A stretch of DNA of 64,000 nt from Caballeronia insecticola (GTDB lineage Bacteria; Pseudomonadota; Gammaproteobacteria; Burkholderiales; Burkholderiaceae): contig NC_021287.1 in NCBI RefSeq assembly GCF_000402035.1, forward strand, positions 2,294,001 to 2,358,000, read 5' to 3'. Every line of letters begins with the position of its first letter. Positions within the stretch are counted from its first letter, which is position 1. Under the pieces are notes generated by a model. The model had not been told where the DNA came from. It did no database searches and saw nothing but the letters and a program-made list of their open reading frames with translations. Of the stretch, positions 28,198 through 37,421 are shown piece after piece. A program made the translations under genes and the position numbers.

Positions 28198-28551
28198 ATG
28201 TTCAAGTCCATCGTTCCTGCTATCGCTATCGCAGCCGTTCTCGCCGTTCCGGGTTTTGCGCAAGCGCGTGAAGACGGTCCCGTCACCCGTGCGCAAGTGC
28301 GCGCCGATCTGGTTCAACTCGAACGCGCCGGCTACAAGCCCACCGCCGACCAAGCCACCTATCCCGTCGACATCCAGGCAGCCGAAGCACGCGTCCACGC
28401 GCAGCAAGGCGTCGCGGAATCGTCGTTCGGTGGCGCGAGTGAAGGCGCTTCGGCGGCCGGCCAAGCCGCATCGTCGGGCCGTTTGGGCTTTTTGAACCGC
28501 ATCGTTCGCCCGGCAGCGGACGCGAATCCGGTCGACTTCAATCGTCCGTAA
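28198..28551 (+). CDS. DUF4148 domain secreted protein
   Basis: A 117-residue protein with a Sec signal peptide (MFKSIVPAIAIAAVLAVPGFAQA, cleavage near residue 23). The mature part starts with the DUF4148 signature VTRAQVRADLVQLERAGYKP followed by YPVDIQAAEARV. DUF4148 proteins are numerous small periplasmic or secreted proteins in Burkholderiaceae with no assigned function. A GGAGG ribosome-binding site is present and a strong terminator follows, so it is monocistronic. Confidence 0.92.
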   Translation: MFKSIVPAIAIAAVLAVPGFAQAREDGPVTRAQVRADLVQLERAGYKPTADQATYPVDIQAAEARVHAQQGVAESSFGGASEGASAAGQAASSGRLGFLNRIVRPAADANPVDFNRP

Positions 28552-28572
28552 TGGTTTCGTAATCAGCGTTTC

Positions 28573-28608
28573 AGCCCGGCCTCGCGCCGGGCTTTTAGCT
28601 TTTTTGCG
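28573..28608 (+). terminator. Intrinsic terminator after the DUF4148 gene
   Basis: AGCCCGGC and GCCGGGCT (28573-28580 and 28586-28593) form a stem with a five-base loop, followed by T runs (TTTT and TTTTTT). It begins 22 bases after the stop codon. Confidence 0.9.
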
Positions 28609-28753
28609 CGATGAATCGACGCACCGGACGTCGTTCATAAAACTGTAAACCACGGATTCGACGATGTTTTTCAGACTGTGCTTTTTCATAGGCCAGCCTG
28701 ACGGCACTACAATTTGTGTCTGCCGTTGTCACATATATCGGATCCGCTGCCTC

Positions 28754-29479
28754 ATGCCCATGCCGTCGTTGCGCCTAGTCATCATTTCCCTCGGATTGCT
28801 CGCTCTCACTGCCTGCGGTGGCCGCGCCGCCACCACACCCAGCTACCAGCAGGAACTCTTCGAAACCGGCGCGAGCCCGTTTGCGCGCAACTACGACGCC
28901 ACCGTCAACGAAACCTGCGAGGCCGCCCGCCGCGCGCTGCTGTCGCAAGGTTTTCTCACGACGATGAGCCAGCCCGACACCGTCGACGCGACCAAGAACT
29001 TCCAGCCGGGCGCCGAGACGCACGTCGTCGTGTCGTTTCATGTGGTCTGCACGCCGGGCGAGAACGCGACGAATCAGAGCATCGCCTACGTCAATGCCGT
29101 GCAGGACGGCTACGCGCTCAAGAAAAGCGATACGTCGGCGAGTGTCGGGCTCTCGGTGCTCGGCTCGTTGTCGCTGCCGATTCGCTCGAACAGCGACGCC
29201 ATGGTCAAGATTTCGAGCGAAACCGTGCCCGCCGGCAAGTTCTACGACCGCTTTTTCAACTTGATGAGCCACTATCTGAATACGGTGCCGCGCAGCGCGC
29301 CCGTCGTGGCCGACGAGGTGAAGAGCAAGCCGCTCGTGCCATCGCTCATCGTGAATTCGCCGGAACTCACGCCGACGCCGATCGTCGTTCAGTCGCCCGC
29401 CGCCGCGACGGCAATTCCCGCGTCCGCATCGGATGCGGCGGCAGCGGCATCGACGCCGCACGCCACCGCCACGCAGTAA
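28754..29479 (+). CDS. Lipoprotein of the DUF2242 type
   Basis: From the ATG at 28754 the protein has 241 residues; a second ATG two codons later is equally possible. A lipoprotein signal peptide ends at the lipobox LTAC-G around Cys21, so it should be acylated and membrane-anchored. The mature domain (YQQELFETGASPFARNY, CEAARRALLSQGF, VVSFHVVCTP) matches what I know as DUF2242, a family without assigned function. The last 60 residues are Ala/Pro/Ser-rich and probably disordered. The reading frame extends upstream to 28664, but those residues are cysteine-rich and lack a signal-like pattern, so I reject them. Confidence 0.7.
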   Translation: MPMPSLRLVIISLGLLALTACGGRAATTPSYQQELFETGASPFARNYDATVNETCEAARRALLSQGFLTTMSQPDTVDATKNFQPGAETHVVVSFHVVCTPGENATNQSIAYVNAVQDGYALKKSDTSASVGLSVLGSLSLPIRSNSDAMVKISSETVPAGKFYDRFFNLMSHYLNTVPRSAPVVADEVKSKPLVPSLIVNSPELTPTPIVVQSPAAATAIPASASDAAAAASTPHATATQ

Positions 29480-29505
29480 GACCCGCCCGTCAGTTCGTCA
29501 GTTCG

Positions 29506-31641
29506 TCAGTTCGGCACGTTCACGGCGCCGCCCGCCACCGAAATCGCATTCGCGCCGGGGTCGGCGGCGATCGGCGGCAGATTCGCCGTCGAAAGCGCAG
29601 GCGCGGAACCCGCCGCGCCGCCGCGCGCCACCGTCCGCACGACCTGCGACGGCGGCAGCGGCGCGTTGTTCTTCAGATGGTTCCACATCAGGTTGAGCGC
29701 CTGAATGTTGTAGTAGTGGACCGGAATGAAGCGCGTGTCGAACCCGGCCACGCTCAGGAACGCGTCGAAGTGCTGTCCGTTCGTGATCTCGTAGAGCGAG
29801 AGCTGGCTCTTGTTCCCCTCCGCCACCCGGTTCGCGCCGAGATACGGACGCGATGTGTGATTGATCGGCACGAGCGCATCGGCGCGGCCCTGCACGATGA
29901 TCGCGGGCTTGCCGCGCAGGTTCGCATTCACGCGGATCGCGTTCACGTTGCTGACCATCGTCGGGTTGCCGTTCGTCCACAGGCCGCGCAGGCAGGCCGC
30001 GCCCGCGTAGCTCGCGTCCGGCGTAGCCAACCGATGATCCGCCGCGCCACCCGCGCCGTTGCTGTAGACGAGGTTGATGCCGTTGGTCGGCGGCACGCCG
30101 TTGCCGTTGCCGAAGAGGGTGAGCATCGGCGAGACGATGGGCGCCACGCCCGCCGCGCCCGCCGCGCTGGTCGTGCCGAAGCTGAAGTTGCACAGGTTGT
30201 CGAGCACGCTCGCCTGCATGTAGGCATCGACGTAGGTGACGGCCACCGCCGGCACCGCCTGCGAATCCCACATCGGCGCGTGCAGCGTGTCGGAGTCGCT
30301 CTCGTAGCCCGCCTGATGCAACTGGTTGAGCGCATCGTTGGCCTGCGCGACCGTGTTGCCGCCCGAAATCAGCCCGTTGGTGGCAAGCGTCGCACAGCGC
30401 GCCGTGCGGATCGCGTTCGTCGTGGCGAGCGGCAGCGCGGTCAGATAAGGCGCGCCAGCCGCCGCGGGCGCGAGCGCGGCGCATGGCTGCAACAGGTTGG
30501 CGAGCGTCGTGTAATCCGCGAGCGGCCGCCCGAACGCGCCGACCGGCACGCCGCCCTGCCGCACCGACACTTGCGACGGCAAATTCAGATTGATCTGCGG
30601 CTCGCCGACGACCACCGCCGTGATCCAGCCGTCCGTGTCCTGCTCCGCGGCCGCCAGCGACGCGCCGCCGCCATTGCTGACCGATGCCGCTATCGTCGTG
30701 ATGCTGCCCTTGCCGTAGCGCACCTGATGCGACGAGCCGCTGACCGCGCCGAACATGTCGTTGAGCGCCCAGTACGCGAACTGGATCGCCTGCAAGGTGT
30801 TCTTGCCCCAGTCCTTCTCGGGATTTTGCTGCGAATGCGCATGCTTGAAGGCGTAGCGATTGGGGAACGCCGAGTTGAACGACGACAACGCCGACGCACT
30901 CACGTTCGCCTTGAAGATGGCCTTGGTCCCGGCGAGGCTGGCGTTGGCGAGCGTGCCGTCGATCAGCGTGACGAGATTCGTCGCCAGTTCGTGGCCGCCG
31001 TTTCCGCTGCCTTTATCGGTGTAGGCGACCGCGCAGCCGCGCTTGAGGCCCCACTCGCCCGCTGCCGAGATCGCGCCGTAGACGCCGCGCGATCCCGACG
31101 ACGTCGCCGTCACGATGCACGGCTGGTCCGGATTGAAGCTGGCCGGAATCTGCACGAGCAGGCTGACGTTTTGCGTGCCGCTGCCGTCGTCGGCGTAGGC
31201 GATGTATTCCTTGCCGGCGATCTTGCCTTCGCCGAGCGTGTCGTTGCCGTTCAGGTCGATGTTCGGCCCCCAGAAGCGGCCGTAGCCGCCGCTCGCCGAC
31301 ATATCGACGAGCGCGCGGTAGTTCGAATAGATGGCGAGGCGCCGCAACTCGGCGGCCGTGGGCGCGGCCGGATTCGCGATAGATGGCGAAGTCGCCGATG
31401 CGAGGCCGGTCTTGCCGAGACCCGCCGTCAGCAGATCGTCGGAGACGCCGTCGTATGTCTGCGTGTTGACCGCGCCGGAAACGAAGTTCGGCAGCGTGTT
31501 GGTCGGCGGGCTGCCGCCGTTGTCGTCGTCATCGCCGCCATGACAGGCCGCCAGCGTGAGCGCGGCGAGCGCCGCGAGCACCCCGAGCGCCGTCGTTCGC
31601 GGCACGTTCTGCAATCTTTGGAATCGCGCGAATCTTTTCAT
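29506..31641 (-). CDS. D-(-)-3-hydroxybutyrate oligomer hydrolase, lipoprotein form
   Basis: A 711-residue protein from the ATG at 31641, with a signal peptide ending in a lipobox (LAAC-H) followed by an acidic GGDDDD spacer. The mature sequence follows the beta-proteobacterial 3HB-oligomer hydrolase family (EC 3.1.1.22): VTATSSGSRGVYGAISAAGEWGLK, AYTDKGSGNGGHEL, the serine-containing AASVSNGGGASLAA, VQGRADALVPINHTSRPY and a late NGQHFDAFL with the probable catalytic His. It would cleave soluble 3-hydroxybutyrate oligomers released from poly-3-hydroxybutyrate. The reading frame extends 33 residues further upstream, but the lipoprotein signal fixes the start at 31641. No other PHB gene is adjacent. 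Confidence 0.85.
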   Translation of the reverse strand: MKRFARFQRLQNVPRTTALGVLAALAALTLAACHGGDDDDNGGSPPTNTLPNFVSGAVNTQTYDGVSDDLLTAGLGKTGLASATSPSIANPAAPTAAELRRLAIYSNYRALVDMSASGGYGRFWGPNIDLNGNDTLGEGKIAGKEYIAYADDGSGTQNVSLLVQIPASFNPDQPCIVTATSSGSRGVYGAISAAGEWGLKRGCAVAYTDKGSGNGGHELATNLVTLIDGTLANASLAGTKAIFKANVSASALSSFNSAFPNRYAFKHAHSQQNPEKDWGKNTLQAIQFAYWALNDMFGAVSGSSHQVRYGKGSITTIAASVSNGGGASLAAAEQDTDGWITAVVVGEPQINLNLPSQVSVRQGGVPVGAFGRPLADYTTLANLLQPCAALAPAAAGAPYLTALPLATTNAIRTARCATLATNGLISGGNTVAQANDALNQLHQAGYESDSDTLHAPMWDSQAVPAVAVTYVDAYMQASVLDNLCNFSFGTTSAAGAAGVAPIVSPMLTLFGNGNGVPPTNGINLVYSNGAGGAADHRLATPDASYAGAACLRGLWTNGNPTMVSNVNAIRVNANLRGKPAIIVQGRADALVPINHTSRPYLGANRVAEGNKSQLSLYEITNGQHFDAFLSVAGFDTRFIPVHYYNIQALNLMWNHLKNNAPLPPSQVVRTVARGGAAGSAPALSTANLPPIAADPGANAISVAGGAVNVPN

Positions 31642-31723
31642 TTTCTGTCTCCGCCATCCATCCCGATCGATCGGGTTGATTGATGCTATCTGAACGCACG
31701 CGCCGCGCGCCGCCTGAAACGCA

Positions 31724-31755
31724 AACGGGCTTCGGCGCAAACGCCGAAGCCCGTT
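31724..31755. terminator. Strong GC-rich hairpin between BON gene and oligomer hydrolase
   Basis: A perfect 14-bp stem (AACGGGCTTCGGCG) with a CAAA loop. It lies about 105 bases after the end of the minus-strand BON gene and about 80 bases before the next minus-strand start. On the minus strand only short T triplets follow, so it may terminate weakly or act as an mRNA-stabilising structure. Confidence 0.65.
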
Positions 31756-31860
31756 CAGAGTACGTTGAAAAACGTCCGAGCGGCAAGCCGATGCCCGCCG
31801 CCCGACGTCATGCGCGTGCTGCCGCGCGTGCTGCCATCTGACTCACGTCGTCAGCGTGGA

Positions 31861-32232
31861 TCAGCCTCCGCCGCCCTGCACGCCCAGCGTGATCTTGTTG
31901 CTCACCGATTTCACGCCCGGCACGCCCTTGGCCACTTCCTCGGCCTGAGCGATCTGGCCGCCTTCCGGCACCGTGCCGGTCAGCGTCACCGCGCCGCTGC
32001 GCGCGCGCACGAAGACGTTCGACACGTCGAAGCCTTGCGCCTTCGACAGTGCGCGGCGCACGTCGTAGCCGAGCTTGCGGTCGGTCTTCTTGGTCGCGGA
32101 TTTCTGCGCCTTGGCCGCCGCTGCGGAATCGGTGCTCGTGGCGGCCGCGTCGCTCGACTGGGCATAGGCGCTCGAGGCCACGGCCACGCACACCACGACG
32201 CCCAGCGCTTTCAACAGATCCACTGCTTTCAT
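31861..32232 (-). CDS. BON domain periplasmic protein
   Basis: A 123-residue protein with signal peptide MKAVDLLKALGVVVCVAVASSAYA and a Ser/Ala/Lys-rich linker. A single BON domain (about residues 50-118) follows, with VRRALSKAQGFDVSNVFVRARSGAVTLTGTVP and the glycine-containing VPGVKSVSNKITL. BON domains bind membranes or periplasmic structures and are found in OsmY-type stress proteins. The start is set at 32232, where AAGGAGAA lies 5 bases upstream. A longer reading lacks a signal peptide. Confidence 0.9.
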   Translation of the reverse strand: MKAVDLLKALGVVVCVAVASSAYAQSSDAAATSTDSAAAAKAQKSATKKTDRKLGYDVRRALSKAQGFDVSNVFVRARSGAVTLTGTVPEGGQIAQAEEVAKGVPGVKSVSNKITLGVQGGGG

Positions 32233-32859
32233 GATTTCTCCTTTTGTTTCGCTTGTTGACTTCGCACAGTTTGCTACTTCGCTCGTTTTGCACTTCTGAC
32301 CCGGGCCGCATTTCAGACGGCTGGCCACGGCATCGAGCGTTGGCCGTGGTCACACGCTCCGACGCTTACCGGCGACCCGCCCGAAGGCATGGCGGCGGCA
32401 AGCCGGCGGATGCGGCTCACGGTGCTGCGAGAGGCTGGCGAAACGAAACAAACAGCGGCCGGTTGGTCGGGCGGGATGCCCGTCGGCTCGAATATGTCCT
32501 CCCGCACGGCGCGTGATGCTGCGCGCCCTTTCGTCACGCGTTTAGCGTGGCGCGCGGCTCGCGTGCCCACATTGCGGGCTGCGGCGCGCAAGGGTCCTGT
32601 CGTGCGGCGGCGAACGTCAATTTAGCCCAGCGCGGCCATTAGCGCAAAGCATTTAACGACGCGCCCGCCCGCGAAGCCGCGCGCACGCAACAGCCGGGGT
32701 GGCCGCTACACGTGGCTGTCACACTCGGCGGCGATCCGAAGGCCGATCGAACTCATGTACCATCGACGCCATGCCGCCCGCCCGGACGCGCTCCTGCAGG
32801 CGTTCGCACACCGCGACCGGGTAAGCTCGCGCGCCTTACGTTTCAAGACTACACACCAG
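32233..32859. other. Gene-free divergent region between BON gene and TAXI gene
   Basis: A 627-base region of high GC. Several short frames cross it, but none shows domain-like sequence or a ribosome-binding site, and none is kept. It should contain promoters for both flanking genes; I cannot point to a consensus pair with confidence. Confidence 0.4.
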
Positions 32860-34392
32860 ATGACCCAGCCTTCAGGACCCAATCCCGGACCTAATCCCGG
32901 ACCCAACTCCGGACCCAATCCGGGACCTAAGCCGGAACAGAGCCCCGACCCGGAAATCCGCTCGCGCCGCAAGCCGCAGCAGAAGATCGTCGCGCGTTTC
33001 GTCGCGATTTCCTGGCGCGATCTGGCGCTCACCGTCGGTCCGATCCTGCTTGTCTGCGCCGCCGCGCTCTACCTCGCCGTGCGGCTGATCCAGCCCGCGC
33101 CGCCGAACACGCTGACGATCGCCGCCGGCCCCAAAGGCAGTTCGTTCTGGACGAACGCGCAAAAATACAAGGCGATTCTCGCGCGCAACCGCATCACGCT
33201 GAACGTGCTGGAAACGCAAGGCTCGCTCGACAACCTCACGCGCCTCGAAAACCCGAAATCGGACGTCGATGTCGGTTTCGTGCAAGGCGGCATGACCACG
33301 CCCGGTACGACCCACGACAACCTCGAATCGCTCGGCAGCGTGTCGTACGTGCCGCTCGCCGTGTTCTATCGTGGCGCGACGGTCGTGAACCGGCTCTCGG
33401 AACTCAAAGGCAAACGGCTCGCGATCGGCGCGGAAGGCAGCGGCTCGCGCGTGCTCGCGCTCACGCTGCTGAAGGCGAACGGCATCGAACCCGGCGGCGA
33501 CACGCAACTGCTGCCGCTCGCCGGCGACGAAGCCGCGAAGGCGCTCGAAGCCGGCCAAATCGACGCCGCGTTCCTCGCCGGCGACTCCGCCCAGCCGCCG
33601 ACGATGGCCAAGCTCCTGCGCACGCCGGGCATCCGCTTCATGGATTTCGCCCAAGCCGATGCCTACGCGCGCCGCTTTCCCTATCTCACCGAAATCGAAC
33701 TGCCGATGGGCGCCTTCGATTTCGCCCGCAACCTGCCGCCGCGCCCGGTCCATATGATCGCGCCGACCGCCGAACTGGTCGCGCGCGACAGCCTGCATCC
33801 GGCGCTGTCGGACCTGCTGATCGAAGCCGCGCGCGAAGTGCACGCCCGCGCCAACCTGTTGCAGCGGGCCAACGAGTTCCCGGCGCCGCTCGCGCACGAA
33901 TTCCGCATCAGCGACAACGCCGAACGATATTACAAATCCGGCAAGAGCTTCCTGTACCGCACGCTGCCGTTCTGGGTCGCGAGCCTCGCGGATCGTGTGC
34001 TCGTCATTCTGGTGCCGCTGATCGTGGTGCTGATTCCGGGCCTGCGGCTGGTGCCGGGGCTGTACCGGTGGCGCGTGAAATCGCGCATCTATCGCTGGTA
34101 TGGCGCGCTCATTGCAATAGAGCGGGAAGCGATCAGCGGTCCGGACATCGCGCAGCGCGACGCCCTGCTCGACCGTATCGACGCGATCGAGACGGCCGTG
34201 AATCGCATGAAGATGCCGCTCTCGTTCGCCGATCAGTTCTACGTGCTGCGCGAGCACATCGGTTTCGTGCGGGAGCGGCTCGCGCATGCGCCGGCTGCAG
34301 CGGCTACGGCGGCTGCGGCGGGCCAGAACATGGCGCAAACGGTCGCATCTGCTGACGCTTTGCGGGCAGACACGGAACAAGGCAGCACGTAA
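32860..34392 (+). CDS. Membrane-anchored TAXI-family solute-binding protein
   Basis: A 510-residue protein from the ATG at 32860. A disordered N-terminus with G-P-N-P repeats (about residues 6-24) precedes a transmembrane helix (about 55-75, LALTVGPILLVCAAALYLAV). The TAXI/TRAP solute-binding domain (about 80-370) has LTIAAGPKGSSFW, LETQGSLDNLTRLENPKSDVDVGFVQGG and LKGKRLAIGAEGSGSR. A second membrane region (about 395-425) is followed by a basic, helical cytosolic tail. TAXI proteins normally deliver ligand to a TRAP permease, but no permease gene is adjacent. Membrane anchoring at both ends suggests a sensory or stand-alone role, which is inference. Confidence 0.82.
   Translation: MTQPSGPNPGPNPGPNSGPNPGPKPEQSPDPEIRSRRKPQQKIVARFVAISWRDLALTVGPILLVCAAALYLAVRLIQPAPPNTLTIAAGPKGSSFWTNAQKYKAILARNRITLNVLETQGSLDNLTRLENPKSDVDVGFVQGGMTTPGTTHDNLESLGSVSYVPLAVFYRGATVVNRLSELKGKRLAIGAEGSGSRVLALTLLKANGIEPGGDTQLLPLAGDEAAKALEAGQIDAAFLAGDSAQPPTMAKLLRTPGIRFMDFAQADAYARRFPYLTEIELPMGAFDFARNLPPRPVHMIAPTAELVARDSLHPALSDLLIEAAREVHARANLLQRANEFPAPLAHEFRISDNAERYYKSGKSFLYRTLPFWVASLADRVLVILVPLIVVLIPGLRLVPGLYRWRVKSRIYRWYGALIAIEREAISGPDIAQRDALLDRIDAIETAVNRMKMPLSFADQFYVLREHIGFVRERLAHAPAAAATAAAAGQNMAQTVASADALRADTEQGST
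32874..32934 (+). repeat. 12-bp tandem repeat encoding G-P-N-P units
   Basis: About five copies of GGACCYAAYYCC-like units encode Gly-Pro-Asn-Pro/Ser repeats at the N-terminus of the TAXI protein. The unit is a multiple of three, so copy-number changes would keep the frame. Confidence 0.8.
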
Positions 34393-34531
34393 TATCTGAA
34401 GGACGGGCGGACGCCGCGCGAAGACGCCGCCTCCGCCGATGCACGACACGGCCGCACCGCAACTCGAACAACAGATTAAACCGGGCGCCCGCGGCGCGGG
34501 ACGAGCCAGGGAAATTCAGGGAGAAGAGAAC

Positions 34532-35191
34532 ATGAGTGTCTTGCATTCGACCAGCCCCGGTCACCCGTATTTTTTCTTCGACTTCATTTCGCCGTTTTCG
34601 TATTTGCTGCTGGAACAACACGAAAAATGGCCGGACATGCCGTTCGAACTCGTGCCGGTCCAGTTGATGAAGCTGCTCGACCGCTGGGGCCAGCCGCACG
34701 CCGCGACAATCCCGTCGAAGCGCGTCTTCACGTACCGGCACGCGCTGTTCCGCGCGGAACAACTGGGCATTCCGTTCCGCATGCCGCCCGCGCATCCGTT
34801 CGATCCGAGCAAGGCGCTGCGGCTCGCCGTGTTGGCGAACGCCGAGATTGCCTGCGTGCGCGAAATCTTCCGCTACATCTGGCGCGAAGGGCGCGATCCC
34901 GCGACGCCGGAGGGTTTTCGCGGGCTGTGCGAGCACGTCGGCATTCCGGACGCCGTCGCGCGCGTGGAAGACGAGGACACCAAGGCGAAGCTGCGCGACA
35001 ACAACGACCGCGCCGTCGCGATGGGCGTGTTCGGCGTGCCGACCTTCATCGTCAACGATCAGATCTTCTGGGGCGAAGACACCCTGCCGATGGTGCTGTA
35101 CGTCGCGCGCTCGCCGAACTGGCTCGACGGCGCGGAAGTGAAACGCATCAGCGCCTTGCCGATCGCGCCCCGCGACGCGGATTTCGCCTGA
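34532..35191 (+). CDS. 2-hydroxychromene-2-carboxylate isomerase-like DsbA-family protein
   Basis: A 219-residue thioredoxin-fold protein of the GST-kappa/HCCA isomerase group. It starts its domain with YFFFDFISPFSYLLLEQ, where the Ser occupies the catalytic position used by glutathione in this group. It has PSKRVFTYRHALFRAEQLGIPFRMPPAHPF and ends with the cis-proline-containing GVFGVPTFIVNDQIFWGEDTLPMV. Members isomerise 2-hydroxychromene-2-carboxylate in naphthalene breakdown, but many are not in such pathways and no aromatic genes are nearby. The start at 34532 has GGGAGAAGAG upstream; the in-frame extension to 34439 is unlikely. Confidence 0.85.
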   Translation: MSVLHSTSPGHPYFFFDFISPFSYLLLEQHEKWPDMPFELVPVQLMKLLDRWGQPHAATIPSKRVFTYRHALFRAEQLGIPFRMPPAHPFDPSKALRLAVLANAEIACVREIFRYIWREGRDPATPEGFRGLCEHVGIPDAVARVEDEDTKAKLRDNNDRAVAMGVFGVPTFIVNDQIFWGEDTLPMVLYVARSPNWLDGAEVKRISALPIAPRDADFA

Positions 35192-35391
35192 AAAAACCGT
35201 CCGGGCGACGCGCCTATCCCATAAATAGCGCGCGCGCTATGGCGTCAAAAAGCGATACGCGGTTAACTTCGGTTCAGGCTGCGTGATATTTCGTCGACTC
35301 GGGCGCTTGAGGCGTGCGGGCGATGACGCGCGCGGCCTCCGGCGACATCGGGCAAGCGTTGTCGGCCTGACCGAACTCATCCGCTCGACTC

Positions 35392-36381
35392 ATGAACGAA
35401 TCCGCCGACTCACTCGATATCTGGCTCATCCGTGTGCTGCGCACGCTGTTGCAGGAGCGCAGCGTCACGCAGACCGCGCAACGGCTGAACCAGACGCAGC
35501 CGGCCATCAGCACCGCGCTGCGGCGCCTGCGCGAGATCCTGAACGATCCGATTCTCGTGCGCGGCAAGCAGGGCATGGTGCCGACCGAGTACGGCGAATC
35601 GCTGCTCGCGCCCGCCCAGCGCGCGCTGCGTGAAGTCGAATTCGTCGCGACGCCGCACGGCGATTTCGACGCGGCCAGTTCGCGCCGCACGTTCCGCGTG
35701 GCGGCGCCCGATTATCTGAACGATTTCTTCATGCCGACGCTCGTCGCGGCCTTCCGCGACGCGGCGCCGAACGCACGCCTCGAAATCGAGTCGCTGACGC
35801 CGACGCGCGATCACGAACGCATGCTCGACGAAGGCGAGATCGACCTGATGGTCGCCAACTGGACGAAGCCGGAGCCGCGCTTCGAACGTCAGGATCTTTT
35901 CAGCGATGTTTTCGTCTGCCTGATGCGCGCGAATCATCCGCTCGCCCGCGAGCCGATGACCATCGAACGCTACGCGCTCGCCGCGCATCTCGCGCCGACG
36001 CCGTATAGCGGCGGCAGGCGTCATCCGATCGATGTCGGGCTGGTGCGCGCGGGCATCCGGCGGCGCATCGTCGCGACGATTCCGTACTTCGGCCTCGTGC
36101 CGCAAGTGCTGCTCCAGTCCGATCTCATCTTCACCGCGCCGCGCCGCTTCGCGCAGCATTACGCGGCCATGCTGCCGCTCGCCGTGCTCGATTCGCCGGT
36201 GCCGTTTCCGCGCATCAAGTGCTATCAGCTTTCGCTGCCGCAGCCCGACCAGCCGACCGATGTCGCGTGGCTGCGCACGCTGATCTCGCAAGTGTCCGAC
36301 ACGCTCACGCGCAAAAAGAGCGTCGCGGAATTGTCCGGCGATGCAGCGGAGAGCACGGAAGTGGGCGAAATCGCGAAGTAA
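35392..36381 (+). CDS. LysR-family [15 protein letters not shown] regulator
   Basis: A 329-residue LTTR. The winged helix-turn-helix is clear at residues about 8-65 (VTQTAQRLNQTQPAISTALRRLREILNDPILVRG), followed by a type 2 periplasmic-binding effector domain (FRVAAPDYLNDFFMP onward). Target genes are not obvious: it lies 200 bases after the isomerase gene in the same direction and 84 bases before an AraC-type regulator. LTTRs usually sense a small metabolite and regulate a neighbouring operon, so the isomerase gene or the convergent xdh operon are candidates. Confidence 0.92.
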   Translation: MNESADSLDIWLIRVLRTLLQERSVTQTAQRLNQTQPAISTALRRLREILNDPILVRGKQGMVPTEYGESLLAPAQRALREVEFVATPHGDFDAASSRRTFRVAAPDYLNDFFMPTLVAAFRDAAPNARLEIESLTPTRDHERMLDEGEIDLMVANWTKPEPRFERQDLFSDVFVCLMRANHPLAREPMTIERYALAAHLAPTPYSGGRRHPIDVGLVRAGIRRRIVATIPYFGLVPQVLLQSDLIFTAPRRFAQHYAAMLPLAVLDSPVPFPRIKCYQLSLPQPDQPTDVAWLRTLISQVSDTLTRKKSVAELSGDAAESTEVGEIAK

Positions 36382-36465
36382 CACGCGTGGCGGCGGGGTT
36401 CGAAGACATCGGACTGCCGGTAATTTCGGTAGTATCCGGAACAACGCCATCAGCCGCCTGCTCAC

Positions 36466-37386
36466 ATGGATGCCCTCGACAAACTGATCCAGCTTGCGAA
36501 CCTGAACGGCGCGCTCGATCTGCGCTGTCTCTTGAGCGGACCGCTCGAACTCGATCATGACCCGGCGCCCGCGGGCGAGTCGCTGTATCACGTCGTGCTC
36601 GACGGCGCGTGCACGGTCCTGCGCCAGGGTCACGCGCCGCTCGAACTGAAGGCCGGCGATATCTTTCTTCTGCCACGCGGCGACTCCCACGTGGTGAGCA
36701 TCAAGCCGCGCAAGGCGGACGCGGCGGCCACGCCCGTCGAAAAGCACTACAACGGCGCAGTGACGGTGAAAAGCAACTGCGGCGGCCAGCCGCCGGGCGT
36801 GGATATGCTATGCGGACGGTTTCTTTACGCACCGCGCGCGCTTCTGATCGACGTGCTGCCGGATGTCGTGCACGTGTCGTTTTCGCGGGCCTCGGCGCCT
36901 TATCTCGAACCGCTCGTCCAGACGATGCGGCGCGAGGCGGACGAAGCACAACTGGGTGCGCCGTCGATCGTCACGGCGCTCTCCACGGCCCTCTTCACGA
37001 TGGTGTTGCGCGCGTGGCTCGCCGAGCAGCCGTCGCTCGCGGGCGTGCTCGCGCTGCTGGCGAACCGGCGGCTGGGTGCGTCGATTATCGCGATGCTGGA
37101 GCGGCCCGCCGAGCCGTGGACGCTCGAAATGCTGGCCCGCGAAGCGGCGATGTCGCGCGCCACGTTCATGCGCGCGTTCTCCGCCCATTCGGACAGCTCG
37201 CCGCTCGCGCTGCTGAGCCATGTGCGCATGCAGCTCGCGAGCACGATGCTGACGCACACGAAGAAGAGCATCGCCGATGTCGCGGCGGATGTCGGTTATC
37301 AGTCCGAGGCGGCGTTTTCGAAGCGGTTCAAGGAGCTTTACGGCGTGGCGCCGGGGAAGTTTCGGGCGGTGAACGGACTCGGCTGA
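36466..37386 (+). CDS. AraC-family regulator with N-terminal cupin
   Basis: A 306-residue protein. The N-terminal domain (about 1-180) is a cupin (YHVVLDGACTVLRQGHAPLELKAGDIFLLPRGDSH), as in the Cupin_6/CFA-type regulators. The C-terminal double helix-turn-helix (about 205-300) has LEMLAREAAMSRATFMRAF and IADVAADVGYQSEAAFSKRFKELYGVAPGKFR, the AraC signature. It ends 35 bases before the end of the convergent xdhC gene. The ligand and targets are unknown. Confidence 0.92.
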   Translation: MDALDKLIQLANLNGALDLRCLLSGPLELDHDPAPAGESLYHVVLDGACTVLRQGHAPLELKAGDIFLLPRGDSHVVSIKPRKADAAATPVEKHYNGAVTVKSNCGGQPPGVDMLCGRFLYAPRALLIDVLPDVVHVSFSRASAPYLEPLVQTMRREADEAQLGAPSIVTALSTALFTMVLRAWLAEQPSLAGVLALLANRRLGASIIAMLERPAEPWTLEMLAREAAMSRATFMRAFSAHSDSSPLALLSHVRMQLASTMLTHTKKSIADVAADVGYQSEAAFSKRFKELYGVAPGKFRAVNGLG

Positions 37387-37421
37387 GCGCAGTTGCACTC
37401 AGAGGCGCGTGGCTCTGCCGT

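Noticed and set aside
28714..31683. A 989-codon plus-strand frame over the lipoprotein and oligomer hydrolase genes
   Set aside because: Composition is Arg-rich and repetitive, with no motifs. The minus-strand hydrolase and the plus-strand lipoprotein in another frame have clear signals and family motifs.
32313..32640. Short open frames between the BON and TAXI genes
   Set aside because: Arg/Ala-rich, overlapping on both strands, no ribosome-binding sites, no hydrophobic or domain pattern.
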